Counted from the first letter of the stretch, positions 52,066 through 60,583 are shown. The stretch: 64,000 nt of DNA from Roseovarius sp. THAF27 (GCF_009363655.1 NZ_CP045393.1:744001-808000), one strand, 5' to 3'. Program-made: numbers and translations. The notes: a model not told the origin generated them from the sequence alone.

Positions 52066-52090
52066 GGGTGGGTTTTCACCCACCCTACGA
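52066..52090. repeat. hairpin repeat after ileS, copy 1
   Basis: Stem GGGTGGG (52066-52072) with CCCACCC (52079-52085), loop TTTTCA, followed by TACGA. The 23 bases at 52068-52090 recur exactly at 53498-53520. Both copies directly follow a gene end, which suits a terminator or a mobile palindromic repeat. Confidence 0.7.
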
Positions 52091-52091
52091 T

Positions 52092-52331
52092 ATGACGGAT
52101 GACGAGATCGCCGAAGAACTGATGCGGCTGGCGCGGGCGCGTGGGGCGGGCAAGACCTTTTGCCCGTCCGAGGCAGCGCGGGTGTTGTCCGAAGAGTGGC
52201 GGGATTTGATGCCAAGGGTGCGCGAGGTGGCGGCAGGGTTGCCGCTGGTGGCGACGCAGAAAGGCGTGGCCGTCGATCCGGTGGAGGCCACGGGGCCGAT
52301 CCGGCTGGGGCTGGCCGAAGGAGAGACGTGA
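52092..52331 (+). CDS. DUF3253 small protein
   Basis: Protein of 79 residues from the ATG at 52092, which immediately follows the hairpin repeat. Seen: the DUF3253 pattern DDEIAEELMRLARARGAGKTFCPSEAARVL, then WRDLMPRVREVA, QKGVAVD and GPIRL. The predicted fold is a small winged helix, but the function is unknown. Its TGA shares one base with the ATG of the BenE-type gene, so they are cotranscribed. Confidence 0.82.
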   Translation: MTDDEIAEELMRLARARGAGKTFCPSEAARVLSEEWRDLMPRVREVAAGLPLVATQKGVAVDPVEATGPIRLGLAEGET

Positions 52332-53482
52332 TGCCACCCATCCAGACGATTTCGACCGGGTTCGTGGTGGCCATGGTCGGATTTTTCAGTTCCTTTCCCA
52401 TCGTGTTGCAGGGGTTGGCCGCTGTGGGGGCGAGCGATGCGCAGGCGGCCTCGGGCCTGATGGCGGCGGCGCTGGCGATGGGGCTGGCGGGGATCGTGCT
52501 GAGCCTGTGGACGAAGATGCCCGCCTCGGTCGCGTGGTCGACGCCGGGGGCGGCGCTGCTGGCGGTGACGGCTCCTGTGGAAGCGGGGTTTGCCGGTGCG
52601 GTGGCCGGGTTCCTGGTGGCGGGGGCTTTGACGGTGATCTCGGGGCTTTGGCGGCCGCTGGGGCGGCTGGCGGCGGCGATACCGGCGCCGCTGGCGCAGG
52701 CGATGCTGGGGGGCGTGCTGATGCCGCTGGTGGTCGTGCCGGTGCTGGCGGTGGCCGAGACGCCGGTGGTGATCGGGCCGATCCTGGCGGCGTGGTTTGT
52801 GCTGGGCCGGATCAACAAGTTGTTGGCGGTACCGGGCGCGGTCGTGGCGGCGGGGATCACGGTGCTGGTCTACGGCGACCTGGCCGCGTTTGATGCCGGA
52901 GGCTGGGTGACGGCGCCGGTTTTCGTGATGCCGGAGGTCTCGCTGGCCGCCGTTCTGGGGATCGGCCTGCCGCTTTACGTGGTGACGATGGCGACGCAGA
53001 ACGTGCCCGGTCTGGCGGTGATGCGGGCGCATGGATACGCGCCGGAGCCGGGGCCATTGTTGAGTGTCGTGGGCGGGTTCAGCGTGCTGTCGGCGCCGGG
53101 CGGCGCGCCGCAGACGTGTCTGGCGGCCATCACCGCGGCGATGTGCGCGGACGAGGACAGCCACCCGGACCCCGCGAAACGCTATTGGTCGGCGGTGATG
53201 GCGGGGGTGTTTTACTGCGTGTTGGGGGTATTTGCCGGCGTGATCACGACCTTCGCGGGCCTTGCGCCGCCGATGGTGATGGCGAGCGTGGCGGGGGTGG
53301 CCCTGTTGGGCGTCTTCGCCAACTCGACGGCGGCGGCGCTGGGCGATGCGGAGTATCGCGAGGCGGCGGTGATCACCTTCGTGGTCACGGCCTCGGGCGT
53401 GACGGTGTTCGGGCTGGGCGGGGCAGTCTGGGGGCTTCTGGCCGGGGGGCTCGTGCAGTTCGTGAAGTGGATGAAGGGGTAG
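52331..53482 (+). CDS. BenE-family benzoate/H+ symporter-like transporter
   Basis: Membrane transporter of 383 residues with about 12 hydrophobic segments. Seen: BenE-family features ISTGFVVAMVGFFSSFPIVLQG, WSTPGAALLA, the central NVPGLAVMRAHGY and GGAPQTCLAAITAAMCADEDSHPDPAKRY. The family includes benzoate:proton symporters, but many members have unknown substrates and no aromatic pathway genes are nearby. It follows DUF3253 with a one-base overlap. A copy of the ileS hairpin repeat lies 16 bases after its stop. Confidence 0.87.
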   Translation: MPPIQTISTGFVVAMVGFFSSFPIVLQGLAAVGASDAQAASGLMAAALAMGLAGIVLSLWTKMPASVAWSTPGAALLAVTAPVEAGFAGAVAGFLVAGALTVISGLWRPLGRLAAAIPAPLAQAMLGGVLMPLVVVPVLAVAETPVVIGPILAAWFVLGRINKLLAVPGAVVAAGITVLVYGDLAAFDAGGWVTAPVFVMPEVSLAAVLGIGLPLYVVTMATQNVPGLAVMRAHGYAPEPGPLLSVVGGFSVLSAPGGAPQTCLAAITAAMCADEDSHPDPAKRYWSAVMAGVFYCVLGVFAGVITTFAGLAPPMVMASVAGVALLGVFANSTAAALGDAEYREAAVITFVVTASGVTVFGLGGAVWGLLAGGLVQFVKWMKG

Positions 53483-53876
53483 GCCGTGGAGTAGCGCGTG
53501 GGTTTTCACCCACCCTACGAAGCTCGATACGCAATCATGCAAGGCACAAAGGAGGCGAGCGTCAGCCCCTGGGGTGACGATCCGACGGCAAATGTGAAGC
53601 ACCTAATGCCTGCCAAACACAGCCTCGGAATGATCAAGGCGCCCAGCCTCAGCCAAATCGCCAGCCCGAGGGAGGCGCTGACGATGGCCGGGCCGCTTCG
53701 CGGCTGTTAACCGGCTGGGGGCTCGATATTGGTGTCTCACTCTGGCTCGATCCCGGCATTCGTTGCTGGTGGCACGAATGTCGGCTTTGCGGGACGAAGC
53801 GAACCTTCGCAGGGATATGCGGAAGTCAGCTTCGGTGATCTGGAAGATCACGCGGGGCAGGCATAGATATGGCTTC
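53483..53876. other. 394-base gene-free stretch with repeat fragments
   Basis: No gene is supported. It starts with the second copy of the 23-base hairpin repeat (53498-53520). Near the right end an inverted repeat CATTCGT (53757-53763) and ACGAATG (53774-53780) precedes TGTCGGCTTTGCGGGACGAAG, which looks like a dispersed intergenic fragment. Its base composition is more AT-rich than the flanks. Confidence 0.5.
53498..53520. repeat. hairpin repeat after the BenE-type gene, copy 2
   Basis: Identical over 23 bases to 52068-52090 (GTGGGTTTTCACCCACCC then TACGA). The stem is shorter here, GTGGG with CCCAC, because the base before it differs. It lies 16 bases after the transporter stop. Confidence 0.7.
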
Positions 53877-54530
53877 ATGAGTTGGAGAATTCATCTTGCC
53901 AATGCTTCCGGTCGGTTCGACGGCCTCGGCACGCCGATCCACGACGCGATTGAAAGAGCGCAAGCGCGTGCGGAGACTGTAACCGAGCCCGTTGATATCG
54001 ATGTGGTCGTGCAGGCTTGGCCTGGCCGTGCAATCGCTCACCTCGGGTTCATGGGATACGCACCCACCGGCGATATGATCCAACTGACGTTTGACCCTGA
54101 CAATCCGAACTGCGCGCATAATTTGGGCGAACCCCTCGAGCGAACGATCGTCCACGAGTTGCACCATGTGCTGCGCTGGCGCGGGCCGGGATATGGACGC
54201 TCATTGGGTGAAGCCCTTGTCACTGAAGGGTTGGCAGGCCACTTCGCACAGCAGCTATACGGCAGTCCTCCGGAAAGGTGGGAATGTGCGCTCGACACCA
54301 AAGATCTCGCACGATCGGCGCGTGACGCATCGGCGGCTTGGGGTGACGAAGGATACGACCATGCCGCATGGTTTTTCGGGACAGAGCCAGCGTGGCGGGG
54401 CTACTCTCTGGGGTTTTCCTTGGTTCGCCAGTTCTTGAAACGATATCCCGACGAGACGCCCGCCAAATTGGTTCATGCCGAAGCTTGCAGGTTTCGTGAG
54501 GTCCTCGAAGATGTCGTCAATCACCGGTGA
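53877..54530 (+). CDS. DUF2268-like putative zinc metallopeptidase
   Basis: Protein of 217 residues from the ATG at 53877; the frame is open further left but without similarity. Seen: the zinc-peptidase motif ERTIVHELHHVLRWR (HExxH form HELHH) and, after it, GEALVTEGLAGHFAQQLYG, which gives a candidate third ligand glutamate, as in DUF2268 proteins. The target is unknown. It stands alone between repeat-rich spacers, and its more AT-rich codon use suggests acquisition by transfer. Confidence 0.75.
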   Translation: MSWRIHLANASGRFDGLGTPIHDAIERAQARAETVTEPVDIDVVVQAWPGRAIAHLGFMGYAPTGDMIQLTFDPDNPNCAHNLGEPLERTIVHELHHVLRWRGPGYGRSLGEALVTEGLAGHFAQQLYGSPPERWECALDTKDLARSARDASAAWGDEGYDHAAWFFGTEPAWRGYSLGFSLVRQFLKRYPDETPAKLVHAEACRFREVLEDVVNHR

Positions 54531-54638
54531 CACACGGCCGAAACAAACGTCGCGACGTCGCTGATAGCAGCCATTCGTGTGCGCTGCAGCATCAGGTGGT
54601 CTGGGCTCCAAGCCGCCGTTGCGGGCCTTGCGCTTCGC

Positions 54639-55466
54639 CTAGTCCCTCCAGGTCGGATGGAAGCGATTGCCGGGAGACAGGGTGAAGATCTCGCAGCCGT
54701 CTGCGGTGACGCCGATGGAATGCTCGAACTGGGCCGAGAGCGAGCGGTCGCGGGTGACGGCGGTCCAGTCGTCGGAGAGCACCTTGGTTTCGGGGCGGCC
54801 GAGGTTGACCATCGGCTCGATGGTGAAGAACATGCCTTCTTCAAGCGTGGGGCCTGTGCCCGAGCGACCGTAATGCAGCACGTTGGGCGGCGCGTGGAAG
54901 ACACGGCCCAAACCGTGGCCGCAGAAATCGCGCACAACGCTCATGCGCTGGCCTTCGACGAAGCTTTGGATCGCGTGGCCGACATCGCCGAAGGTGTTGC
55001 CGGGCTTCACCGCCTCGATCCCCTTCATCAGGCTGTCATGGGTGATCTGGATCAGGCGCTCGATCTTGCGGTTGCGGCGCCCCGCGACATACATGCGCGA
55101 GGTGTCGCCGTACCAGCCGTCGACGATCACGGTGACGTCGATGTTCAGGATATCGCCATCCTTCAGCTTCTTGTCGCCGGGGATGCCGTGGCAGACCACG
55201 TGATTGACGCTGATGCAGCTGGCGTGCTGATAGCCCTTGTAGCCGATAGTGGCGGATTTCGCGCCGGCCTCGTTGACCTTGTCCTCGATGAACTTGTCCA
55301 GAACGGCGGTGGTCTGGCCCACCTCCACCAAGTCGGCGACCTCGTCCAATATCTCGGCCGCAAGCGCACCGGCCTTGTGCATACCGGCGAAATCCGCCGC
55401 CTCGTGGATGCGGATGCCATCGCGGGTCAGTCTGCCTCGGTGCTGTTCGTTCACGTCTGGGTCCAT
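54639..55466 (-). CDS. map: methionine aminopeptidase type I
   Basis: Removes the initiator methionine from new proteins; 275 residues. Seen: the type I pattern CISVNHVVCHGIP, the metal-binding aspartates in DILNIDVTVIVDGWYGDTSRMYVAG, the histidine in RDFCGHGLGRVFH, and the glutamates in FTIEPMV and the C-terminal SAQFEHSIGVT. Length is normal. It is 60 bases downstream of sfsA on the same strand. Confidence 0.96.
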   Translation of the reverse strand: MDPDVNEQHRGRLTRDGIRIHEAADFAGMHKAGALAAEILDEVADLVEVGQTTAVLDKFIEDKVNEAGAKSATIGYKGYQHASCISVNHVVCHGIPGDKKLKDGDILNIDVTVIVDGWYGDTSRMYVAGRRNRKIERLIQITHDSLMKGIEAVKPGNTFGDVGHAIQSFVEGQRMSVVRDFCGHGLGRVFHAPPNVLHYGRSGTGPTLEEGMFFTIEPMVNLGRPETKVLSDDWTAVTRDRSLSAQFEHSIGVTADGCEIFTLSPGNRFHPTWRD

Positions 55467-55526
55467 GTCTGTCAGGTGTTGGGAAAGTATGTAGGCCGAA
55501 TCCCGCCCGAGAACCAGAGGGGCCGG

Positions 55527-56228
55527 TCATCGCAGGGGTAATGTGCGCCGAATTTCCACCTCTTCGGGGGTAATTGCACAATCGTAGGCCAGAACCTCGA
55601 CACCGGCGAGGCGGGCCATCAGCAGCGCCTCGGCATAGACGTGGTCTATGTCGGCGGCCACGGTCAGACGCGTGCAGTCGGTGCGCTGGACGAGGTAGAA
55701 GAGCACGGCGCGGTGGCCTGATTTGGCCATGTCCGCCAGCTCTCGCAGGTGTTTCGCGCCGCGGACGGTGACGCTGTCGGGGAACTCGGCAAGGCCCTTT
55801 TCGCGGCTGAGCGTGACGGATTTGACCTCGACATAGGCGTCGGGCAGGTCCGCGCCGCGCAAAAGGAAGTCGATCCGGCTGTTTTGCCCGTATTTCTGTT
55901 CGGACAGGACGGTGTCGTAGGCGGCAAGCTCGGGGATGTCGCCAGCGGTCAGCGCGGCCTTCAGGGCCTTGTTGGGCAGGCCGGTGTCGACGCCGGTGAA
56001 ATGGCCATGCCCATGATCGACCAGCCGCCAGCCGTATTTCAGCTTTTTCTTCGGATCGTCGTTGGGTTCGACCCAGATGCGGGTTCCTTCGTTCGCCAGC
56101 CCCATCATCGAGCCGGGATTGGCGCAATGGGCCGTGACCTCGCGCCCGTCCTCGAGCCTTATATCGGCGAGGAAGCGTTTGTAGCGGCGGATCAGCGTGG
56201 CCGGTTCAAGAGGGGTTTGAAAGCGCAT
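55527..56228 (-). CDS. sfsA: SfsA, sugar fermentation stimulation protein homolog
   Basis: SfsA-family protein of 233 residues, proposed to be a nuclease- or DNA-binding-like protein; its cellular role is unsettled. Seen: the start FQTPLEPATLIRRYKRFLADI, then ANPGSMMGL, SRIDFLLRGADLPDAYVEVKSVTL with a PD-ExK-like arrangement, and FPDSVTVRGAKHLREL. The start at 56228 is the only good one. It is divergent from the CinA-like gene by 46 bases and lies upstream of map. Confidence 0.93.
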   Translation of the reverse strand: MRFQTPLEPATLIRRYKRFLADIRLEDGREVTAHCANPGSMMGLANEGTRIWVEPNDDPKKKLKYGWRLVDHGHGHFTGVDTGLPNKALKAALTAGDIPELAAYDTVLSEQKYGQNSRIDFLLRGADLPDAYVEVKSVTLSREKGLAEFPDSVTVRGAKHLRELADMAKSGHRAVLFYLVQRTDCTRLTVAADIDHVYAEALLMARLAGVEVLAYDCAITPEEVEIRRTLPLR

Positions 56229-56274
56229 CCGCCATGCCTATACCGGAGCCAGACCTGCTGCAAGGAGAGCCGCC

Positions 56275-56997
56275 ATGCCCAACCCAACCGCCGCGATGCT
56301 GGTGATCGGTGACGAGATCCTGTCGGGCCGCACGCGCGATGCCAACATGCATCACCTTGCGGGCCGCCTGACCGGGCACGGGATCGACCTGTTGGAGGTG
56401 CGCGTGGTGGCGGACGATCCGCGCGCCATCCAGGAGGCGGTCAAGTCGCTGGCGGGGGCGTATGATCACCTGTTCACCTCGGGCGGGATCGGGCCCACAC
56501 ATGACGACATCACCGCCGAGAACGTGGCGGCGGCCTTTGGCCTGCCTATCGGTGTGCGCGACGATGCGCGGGCCATCCTGGAGGCGCATTACGAGCGTCA
56601 GGGGCTGGAGATCAACGAGGCGCGGCTGCGCATGGCGCGGGTGCCGGAGGGGGCGACGCTGATCGACAACCCGGTGAGCGGGGCGCCGGGGTTCACCCTG
56701 GAAAACGTGCATGTGATGGCGGGCGTGCCCAAGATCTTCGAGGCGATGGTTGAAGGGCTGTTGCCGACGCTGACGGGCGGACAGCCGGTGGTGTCGCAGA
56801 CCTTGCGCGTGGAGCGCGGCGAGGGCGACATCGCGGGGCCGCTGGGCGCGCTGGCCGAGCGGTATGACGCGCTGTCCTTCGGGTCGTACCCGTTCATCGT
56901 GAACGGGCGTTTTGGGGTGAACGTGGTGATCCGGGGACAGGACGAAGCGGAGGTGACACGCGCGATGCAGGACCTGCAAGAGGCGTTTCCGGCATGA
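56275..56997 (+). CDS. CinA-like molybdopterin-binding domain protein
   Basis: Protein of 240 residues made of a MoCF-biosynthesis/CinA N-terminal domain. Seen: AAMLVIGDEILSGRTRDANMHHLA at the start and LFTSGGIGPTHDDITAENVAAAFG. It lacks the C-terminal amidohydrolase domain of full CinA. The role may be in pyridine nucleotide or molybdopterin chemistry; unknown. The GNAT gene follows with an ATGA overlap. Confidence 0.9.
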   Translation: MPNPTAAMLVIGDEILSGRTRDANMHHLAGRLTGHGIDLLEVRVVADDPRAIQEAVKSLAGAYDHLFTSGGIGPTHDDITAENVAAAFGLPIGVRDDARAILEAHYERQGLEINEARLRMARVPEGATLIDNPVSGAPGFTLENVHVMAGVPKIFEAMVEGLLPTLTGGQPVVSQTLRVERGEGDIAGPLGALAERYDALSFGSYPFIVNGRFGVNVVIRGQDEAEVTRAMQDLQEAFPA

Positions 56998-57743
56998 GCG
57001 GGCTGCCGGATGCCAGCAGGCTTTACGCGGTGACGGAGGCCACGTGGCCCGCCGCCGCGATGCATGAGGCGGGACCGTGGACCCTGCGCGACGGAAAGGG
57101 CGGGGGCAAGCGGGTTTCGGCGACGACGCTGCGCAAGCCGGGCACGCCGGTCAGCCGCGAGGCGCTGCCCGAGGCCGAGGCTAAGATGCGCGAGATGGGG
57201 CAGGACCTGTTGTTCATGATCCGGCATGGCGACGAGTCGCTGGATGCGATGTTGAGGGCTGCGGGGTATGACGTGATCGACCCGGTGAACATGTATGTCT
57301 GCCCGGTCGATACGCTGACGGGCGAGGACCCGCCGCCGGTGACGACCTTCGACCTGTGGGAGCCGATGGCGATCCAGCTGGATATCTGGGACGAGGGCGG
57401 CATCGGGCCTGCGCGGATCGACGTGATGCGCCGGGTGGAGGGGCCCAAGACCTCGCTGTTCGGGCGGACGGCGAACCGGCCCGCGGCCACTGGGTTCGTC
57501 GCGATCTCGGACGGGGTGGCGATGATCCACGCGCTGGAGGTCCGGCAGGGCGAGCGGCGCGGCGGGCTGGGCCGGCACCTGACGCATCACGCGGCGCATT
57601 GGGCCGCCGGGCAGGGGGCGACGCATGTGAGCGTATTGTGCACCATCGCGAACGACGCGGCCAACGCGCTCTACTCTTCCCTCGGGATGACGCTTGTGGG
57701 ACAGTATCATTACCGCATCAAGAAGGATGGCAAGACCCCATGA
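56994..57743 (+). CDS. GNAT-family N-acetyltransferase
   Basis: Protein of 249 residues. Seen: a C-terminal GNAT domain with MIHALEVRQGERRGGLGRHLTHHAAHWA, the acetyl-CoA loop, and NDAANALYSSLGMTLVGQYHYR; the N-terminal half is unassigned and may be a degenerate GNAT repeat. Substrate unknown. It is joined by ATGA overlaps to the CinA-like gene before it and the AhpD-like gene after it. Confidence 0.85.
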   Translation: MSGLPDASRLYAVTEATWPAAAMHEAGPWTLRDGKGGGKRVSATTLRKPGTPVSREALPEAEAKMREMGQDLLFMIRHGDESLDAMLRAAGYDVIDPVNMYVCPVDTLTGEDPPPVTTFDLWEPMAIQLDIWDEGGIGPARIDVMRRVEGPKTSLFGRTANRPAATGFVAISDGVAMIHALEVRQGERRGGLGRHLTHHAAHWAAGQGATHVSVLCTIANDAANALYSSLGMTLVGQYHYRIKKDGKTP

Positions 57744-58312
57744 GCCACGACGATCTGCCCACCGCCCTGAACCTGCCGATGGCGGACCCTCTGCCCGCAG
57801 ATACGCAGAAATACTTCGACGTGTGCCAGGACAGGCTGGGCATGATCCCGAATGTGCTGCGGGCCTATGCCTTCGATATCGAGAAGCTGAACGCCTTCAC
57901 GGCCATGTATAACGAGCTGATGCTGGGCGACAGTGGCCTCAGCAAGCTGGAGCGCGAGATGATCGCGGTTGTCGTGAGTTCGATCAACCGCTGCTGGTAT
58001 TGCCAGGTGGCGCATGGGGCCGCGGTGCGGGCACTATCGGGCGATCCGGCCCTGGGCGAGGCGATGGTGATGAACTGGCGCGCGGCCGACCTGGACGCGC
58101 GGCAGACGGCAATGCTGGAATTTGCCGAGAAGATCACCAAGGCCAGCGCCGAGACGGTCGAGGCGGACCGGCAGGCGCTGCGCGATGCTGGCTTTTCCGA
58201 GCGCGATATCTGGGACATCGCCGCCGTGGTAGGGTTCTTCAGCATGTCGAACCGGATGGCCAGTGCCACGGGCATGAAGCCCAACCCCGAATATCACGGC
58301 CAGGCCCGCTGA
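57740..58312 (+). CDS. AhpD-like peroxidase-related enzyme
   Basis: Carboxymuconolactone-decarboxylase/AhpD-family protein of 190 residues. Seen: the redox motif NRCWYCQVAHGAAVRAL (Cys85, Cys88, His92) typical of alkylhydroperoxidase-like members, and the family segment DARQTAMLEFAEKIT. It probably reduces peroxides with an unknown electron donor. The ATG at 57740 overlaps the GNAT stop. Confidence 0.92.
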   Translation: MSHDDLPTALNLPMADPLPADTQKYFDVCQDRLGMIPNVLRAYAFDIEKLNAFTAMYNELMLGDSGLSKLEREMIAVVVSSINRCWYCQVAHGAAVRALSGDPALGEAMVMNWRAADLDARQTAMLEFAEKITKASAETVEADRQALRDAGFSERDIWDIAAVVGFFSMSNRMASATGMKPNPEYHGQAR

Positions 58313-58315
58313 TCG

Positions 58316-59284
58316 GTGGGGCAGTGGGCAACCTCGGTCGGTCTGATCTTGGGTCTCGGGGCCGCGGCGGAGGCCGGGGCGCTGGAGCTGAGCCTGCCCG
58401 CGGGGGCCACGCTGACCGGCGAGGTGCGCCGGGCCGCCGAAGCCTATCTTGTGCCGACGGACGTTTATGCTGACGGGCAGATCCCGGCGATCGACGCCGA
58501 GGGGTTCTTTTTGCAGCAGGCGTGGCGGCTGGATGCGCCGGGGCTGACCAGCCTGCAGTTGCAGCGCCCCTTGCGGCGACAGGTCGTCGAGGCAGGGTAT
58601 TCGATCATGCTGGACTGCGCGGCGCGGGAATGCGGCGGGTTCGATTTTCGGTTCAACACGCGGATATTGCCCGCGCCGGACATGTTCGTGGACCTGCGCG
58701 ACTATCGCTTCCTGTCTGCGCGCAAGGAGGGGGCGGGAGGCGTCATGGATTACGTGACCGTGCTGGTCAGCCAGGTGTCCGGCAGCGGCTATATCCAGGT
58801 CATCCGGCTGGCGCAATCGGAGACGGCGACCGGGAGCCTGACCGCGGAGGAGGCGACGCCGCCGGAGGAAACGGTCACCACCGGCGGGATGCCCGAGGCG
58901 GAGACCGGACCGCTGGCGGAGCGGCTGACTCAGGTCGGGCACGCGGTCCTGTCGGATCTGGATTTCGAGACCGGCACGGTGTCGCTGGGGCCGGGGCCGC
59001 ACCCGTCCTTGCAGGCGCTGGCGGCGTTCCTGCGCGAAGACCCGGAGCGGCGCGTGGCGCTGGTGGGGCACACCGACACGGTGGGCACGCTGGAAAACAA
59101 CACCGCGCTGTCGCGGCGCCGCGCGGCGGCGGTGCTGGAGCGGCTGGTGTCGGAGTATGACATCCCGCGCAGGCAGCTTGCGGCGGAGGGGATGGGATAT
59201 CTCGCGCCCGTCGCCTCGAACCTGACGGAAGAGGGGCGCGAGGCGAACCGGCGGGTGGAGGCGGTGCTGCTCAACACCGAGTGA
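58316..59284 (+). CDS. OmpA-domain envelope protein
   Basis: Exported protein of 322 residues from a GTG at 58316, three bases after the AhpD-like stop. Seen: a signal-like N-terminus (about 1-21), an unassigned middle of about 170 residues, and a C-terminal OmpA domain with ALVGHTDTVGTLENNTALSRRR and an ending AEGMGYLAPVASNLTEEGREANRRVE, which binds peptidoglycan. The middle domain is not recognised. Confidence 0.85.
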   Translation: MGQWATSVGLILGLGAAAEAGALELSLPAGATLTGEVRRAAEAYLVPTDVYADGQIPAIDAEGFFLQQAWRLDAPGLTSLQLQRPLRRQVVEAGYSIMLDCAARECGGFDFRFNTRILPAPDMFVDLRDYRFLSARKEGAGGVMDYVTVLVSQVSGSGYIQVIRLAQSETATGSLTAEEATPPEETVTTGGMPEAETGPLAERLTQVGHAVLSDLDFETGTVSLGPGPHPSLQALAAFLREDPERRVALVGHTDTVGTLENNTALSRRRAAAVLERLVSEYDIPRRQLAAEGMGYLAPVASNLTEEGREANRRVEAVLLNTE

Positions 59285-59300
59285 GGCGCGGGGCCGAGAG

Positions 59301-59333
59301 GGCGGGATTTGAGTATTTTTGGCAAGAAAAAGC
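59301..59333 (+). repeat. dispersed intergenic repeat, copy D
   Basis: GGGATTTGAGTATTTTTGGC then AAGAAAAAG, the form I associate with Rhodobacterales intergenic repeats. It covers the first codons of the longest methyltransferase frame, so it bears on the choice of start there. Confidence 0.5.
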
Positions 59334-59797
59334 CGGGGTCGGTTTATGAGGTCGGGATGGAGAGCCCGGTGGGACCGCTGCGGGTGACGAGCGACGGCGC
59401 ATCGATCATTGGCGTCGGCTGGGGGCAGGCCGGGGCGGCGGAGGCGCGGCCCGAACTGGAGGAGGCCTGCGCGCAGCTGGCGGCGTATTTCGAGGGCCGG
59501 TTGCAGGCGTTCGATCTGCCGCTGGCGCCCGAAGGATCGGAGTTTCAGCGCGAGGTCTGCGCCGCGATGCTGGCGATTCCGTGGGGCGAGACCCGGGAGT
59601 ATGGCGATATCGCGAAGGCGCTGGGCGTGCCCGCGCAGGCGGTGGGCGGGGCGTGCGGCGGCAATTCGATCCCGGTGATCATCCCGTGTCACAGGGTTCT
59701 GGGCGCCGCTGGGCTGGGCGGTTATTCCGGTGCCGGCGGAATCGAGACCAAGGTCTGGCTGTTGCGCCACGAGGGCGCGGCGGGGCTGTTGCTCTAG
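59309..59797 (+). CDS. methylated-DNA-protein-cysteine methyltransferase
   Basis: DNA-repair alkyltransferase of up to 162 residues that removes O6-alkyl groups from guanine onto its own cysteine. Seen: the active-site motif IIPCHRVLG (Cys127), the DNA-binding helix EFQREVCAAMLAIPWGETREYGDIA and GGYSGAGGIETKVWLLRHEG. The longest frame begins at a TTG (59309), but its first eight codons are the intergenic repeat. An ATG at 59357 is a more natural start and leaves the domain intact. Its stop overlaps the convergent pcs stop by four bases. Confidence 0.9.
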   Translation: MSIFGKKKPGSVYEVGMESPVGPLRVTSDGASIIGVGWGQAGAAEARPELEEACAQLAAYFEGRLQAFDLPLAPEGSEFQREVCAAMLAIPWGETREYGDIAKALGVPAQAVGGACGGNSIPVIIPCHRVLGAAGLGGYSGAGGIETKVWLLRHEGAAGLLL

Positions 59798-60489
59798 GCG
59801 TTGCGCTGGGGGATGATCTGTTGCGCGATGCCCGCGAGGGTGAGGTAGACCGAGGTCACCACGAGGCCCCAGTGGGCCCAGCTTTCGGGGTGGAAATCGA
59901 CCCAGGCGGCCCAGCCGGCGAAGAAGGTCCAGGCGACGATCATCGGCAGGGAAATCCAGCGCCAGCGTTCGGTGCGCACCGGGTGGATGAATTTCAGCGG
60001 CAGGAACATCGACACCGCCAGCAGCGTGACGATGGTCAGCGAGACCCAGAAATTGGGCTCGATCGCGAAGAGCACAAGCGCCAGCATGTTCCAGCAGCCC
60101 GGGAAGCCGGAAAACGAGTTGTCTTTCGTCTTCATCCGCGTGTCGGCGAAGTAGAGCGCCGAGGAGTAGGTGATGATGATGATCGCGACCCAGCCGGTCC
60201 AGCCCGGCAGCAGGCCGAACTCGAAGAGCGCGAAGGCGGGAATGAAGACGTAGGTCAGGTAGTCGATGATCAGGTCCAGGAGCACGCCGTCGAAGAGCGG
60301 GAAGTTGGTCTTGACGTCGTATTTGCGCGCCAGCGGGCCGTCGATGCCGTCCACCGCGAAGGCCACCACCAGCCAGAGGAACATCAGCGACCATTTCTCC
60401 TGGATCGCGGCGAGCATCGCCAGCATGGCGAAGACCGCACCCGTGGCGGTCAGCAGATGCACGAGGAGGGCTTTCATACGCAGGCTCAT
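59794..60489 (-). CDS. pcs: phosphatidylcholine synthase
   Basis: Membrane enzyme of 231 residues that condenses choline with CDP-diacylglycerol to form phosphatidylcholine. Seen: the bacterial Pcs variant of the CDP-alcohol phosphotransferase motif, DG-x2-AR-x12-G-x3-D-x3-D (Asp50 to Asp76), and about eight hydrophobic segments. The start at 60489 follows the first in-frame ATG that gives the family length. It fits a bacterium that takes up or makes choline-type compounds, as the carnitine genes also suggest. Confidence 0.93.
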   Translation of the reverse strand: MSLRMKALLVHLLTATGAVFAMLAMLAAIQEKWSLMFLWLVVAFAVDGIDGPLARKYDVKTNFPLFDGVLLDLIIDYLTYVFIPAFALFEFGLLPGWTGWVAIIIITYSSALYFADTRMKTKDNSFSGFPGCWNMLALVLFAIEPNFWVSLTIVTLLAVSMFLPLKFIHPVRTERWRWISLPMIVAWTFFAGWAAWVDFHPESWAHWGLVVTSVYLTLAGIAQQIIPQRNA

Positions 60490-60583
60490 GGCACCCGTGA
60501 TGGGGGAATGAGGCAGGGGATGCAATTGCAAATCGGCGCGGACGGCCTTGGGCGAGGGGCGCTGTGGCTTTGGGCCGACAGGG

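Noticed and set aside
49092..52337. Open frame of 1081 codons antisense to ileS
   Set aside because: It mirrors the codon pattern of a verified ileS with HIGH, KMSKS and zinc finger. High GC content makes antisense frames long, and the translation has no recognisable domain.
58034..60394. Open frame of 786 codons on the minus strand from the AhpD-like gene to pcs
   Set aside because: It runs antisense to several verified genes and in a different frame from pcs; no domain is visible.
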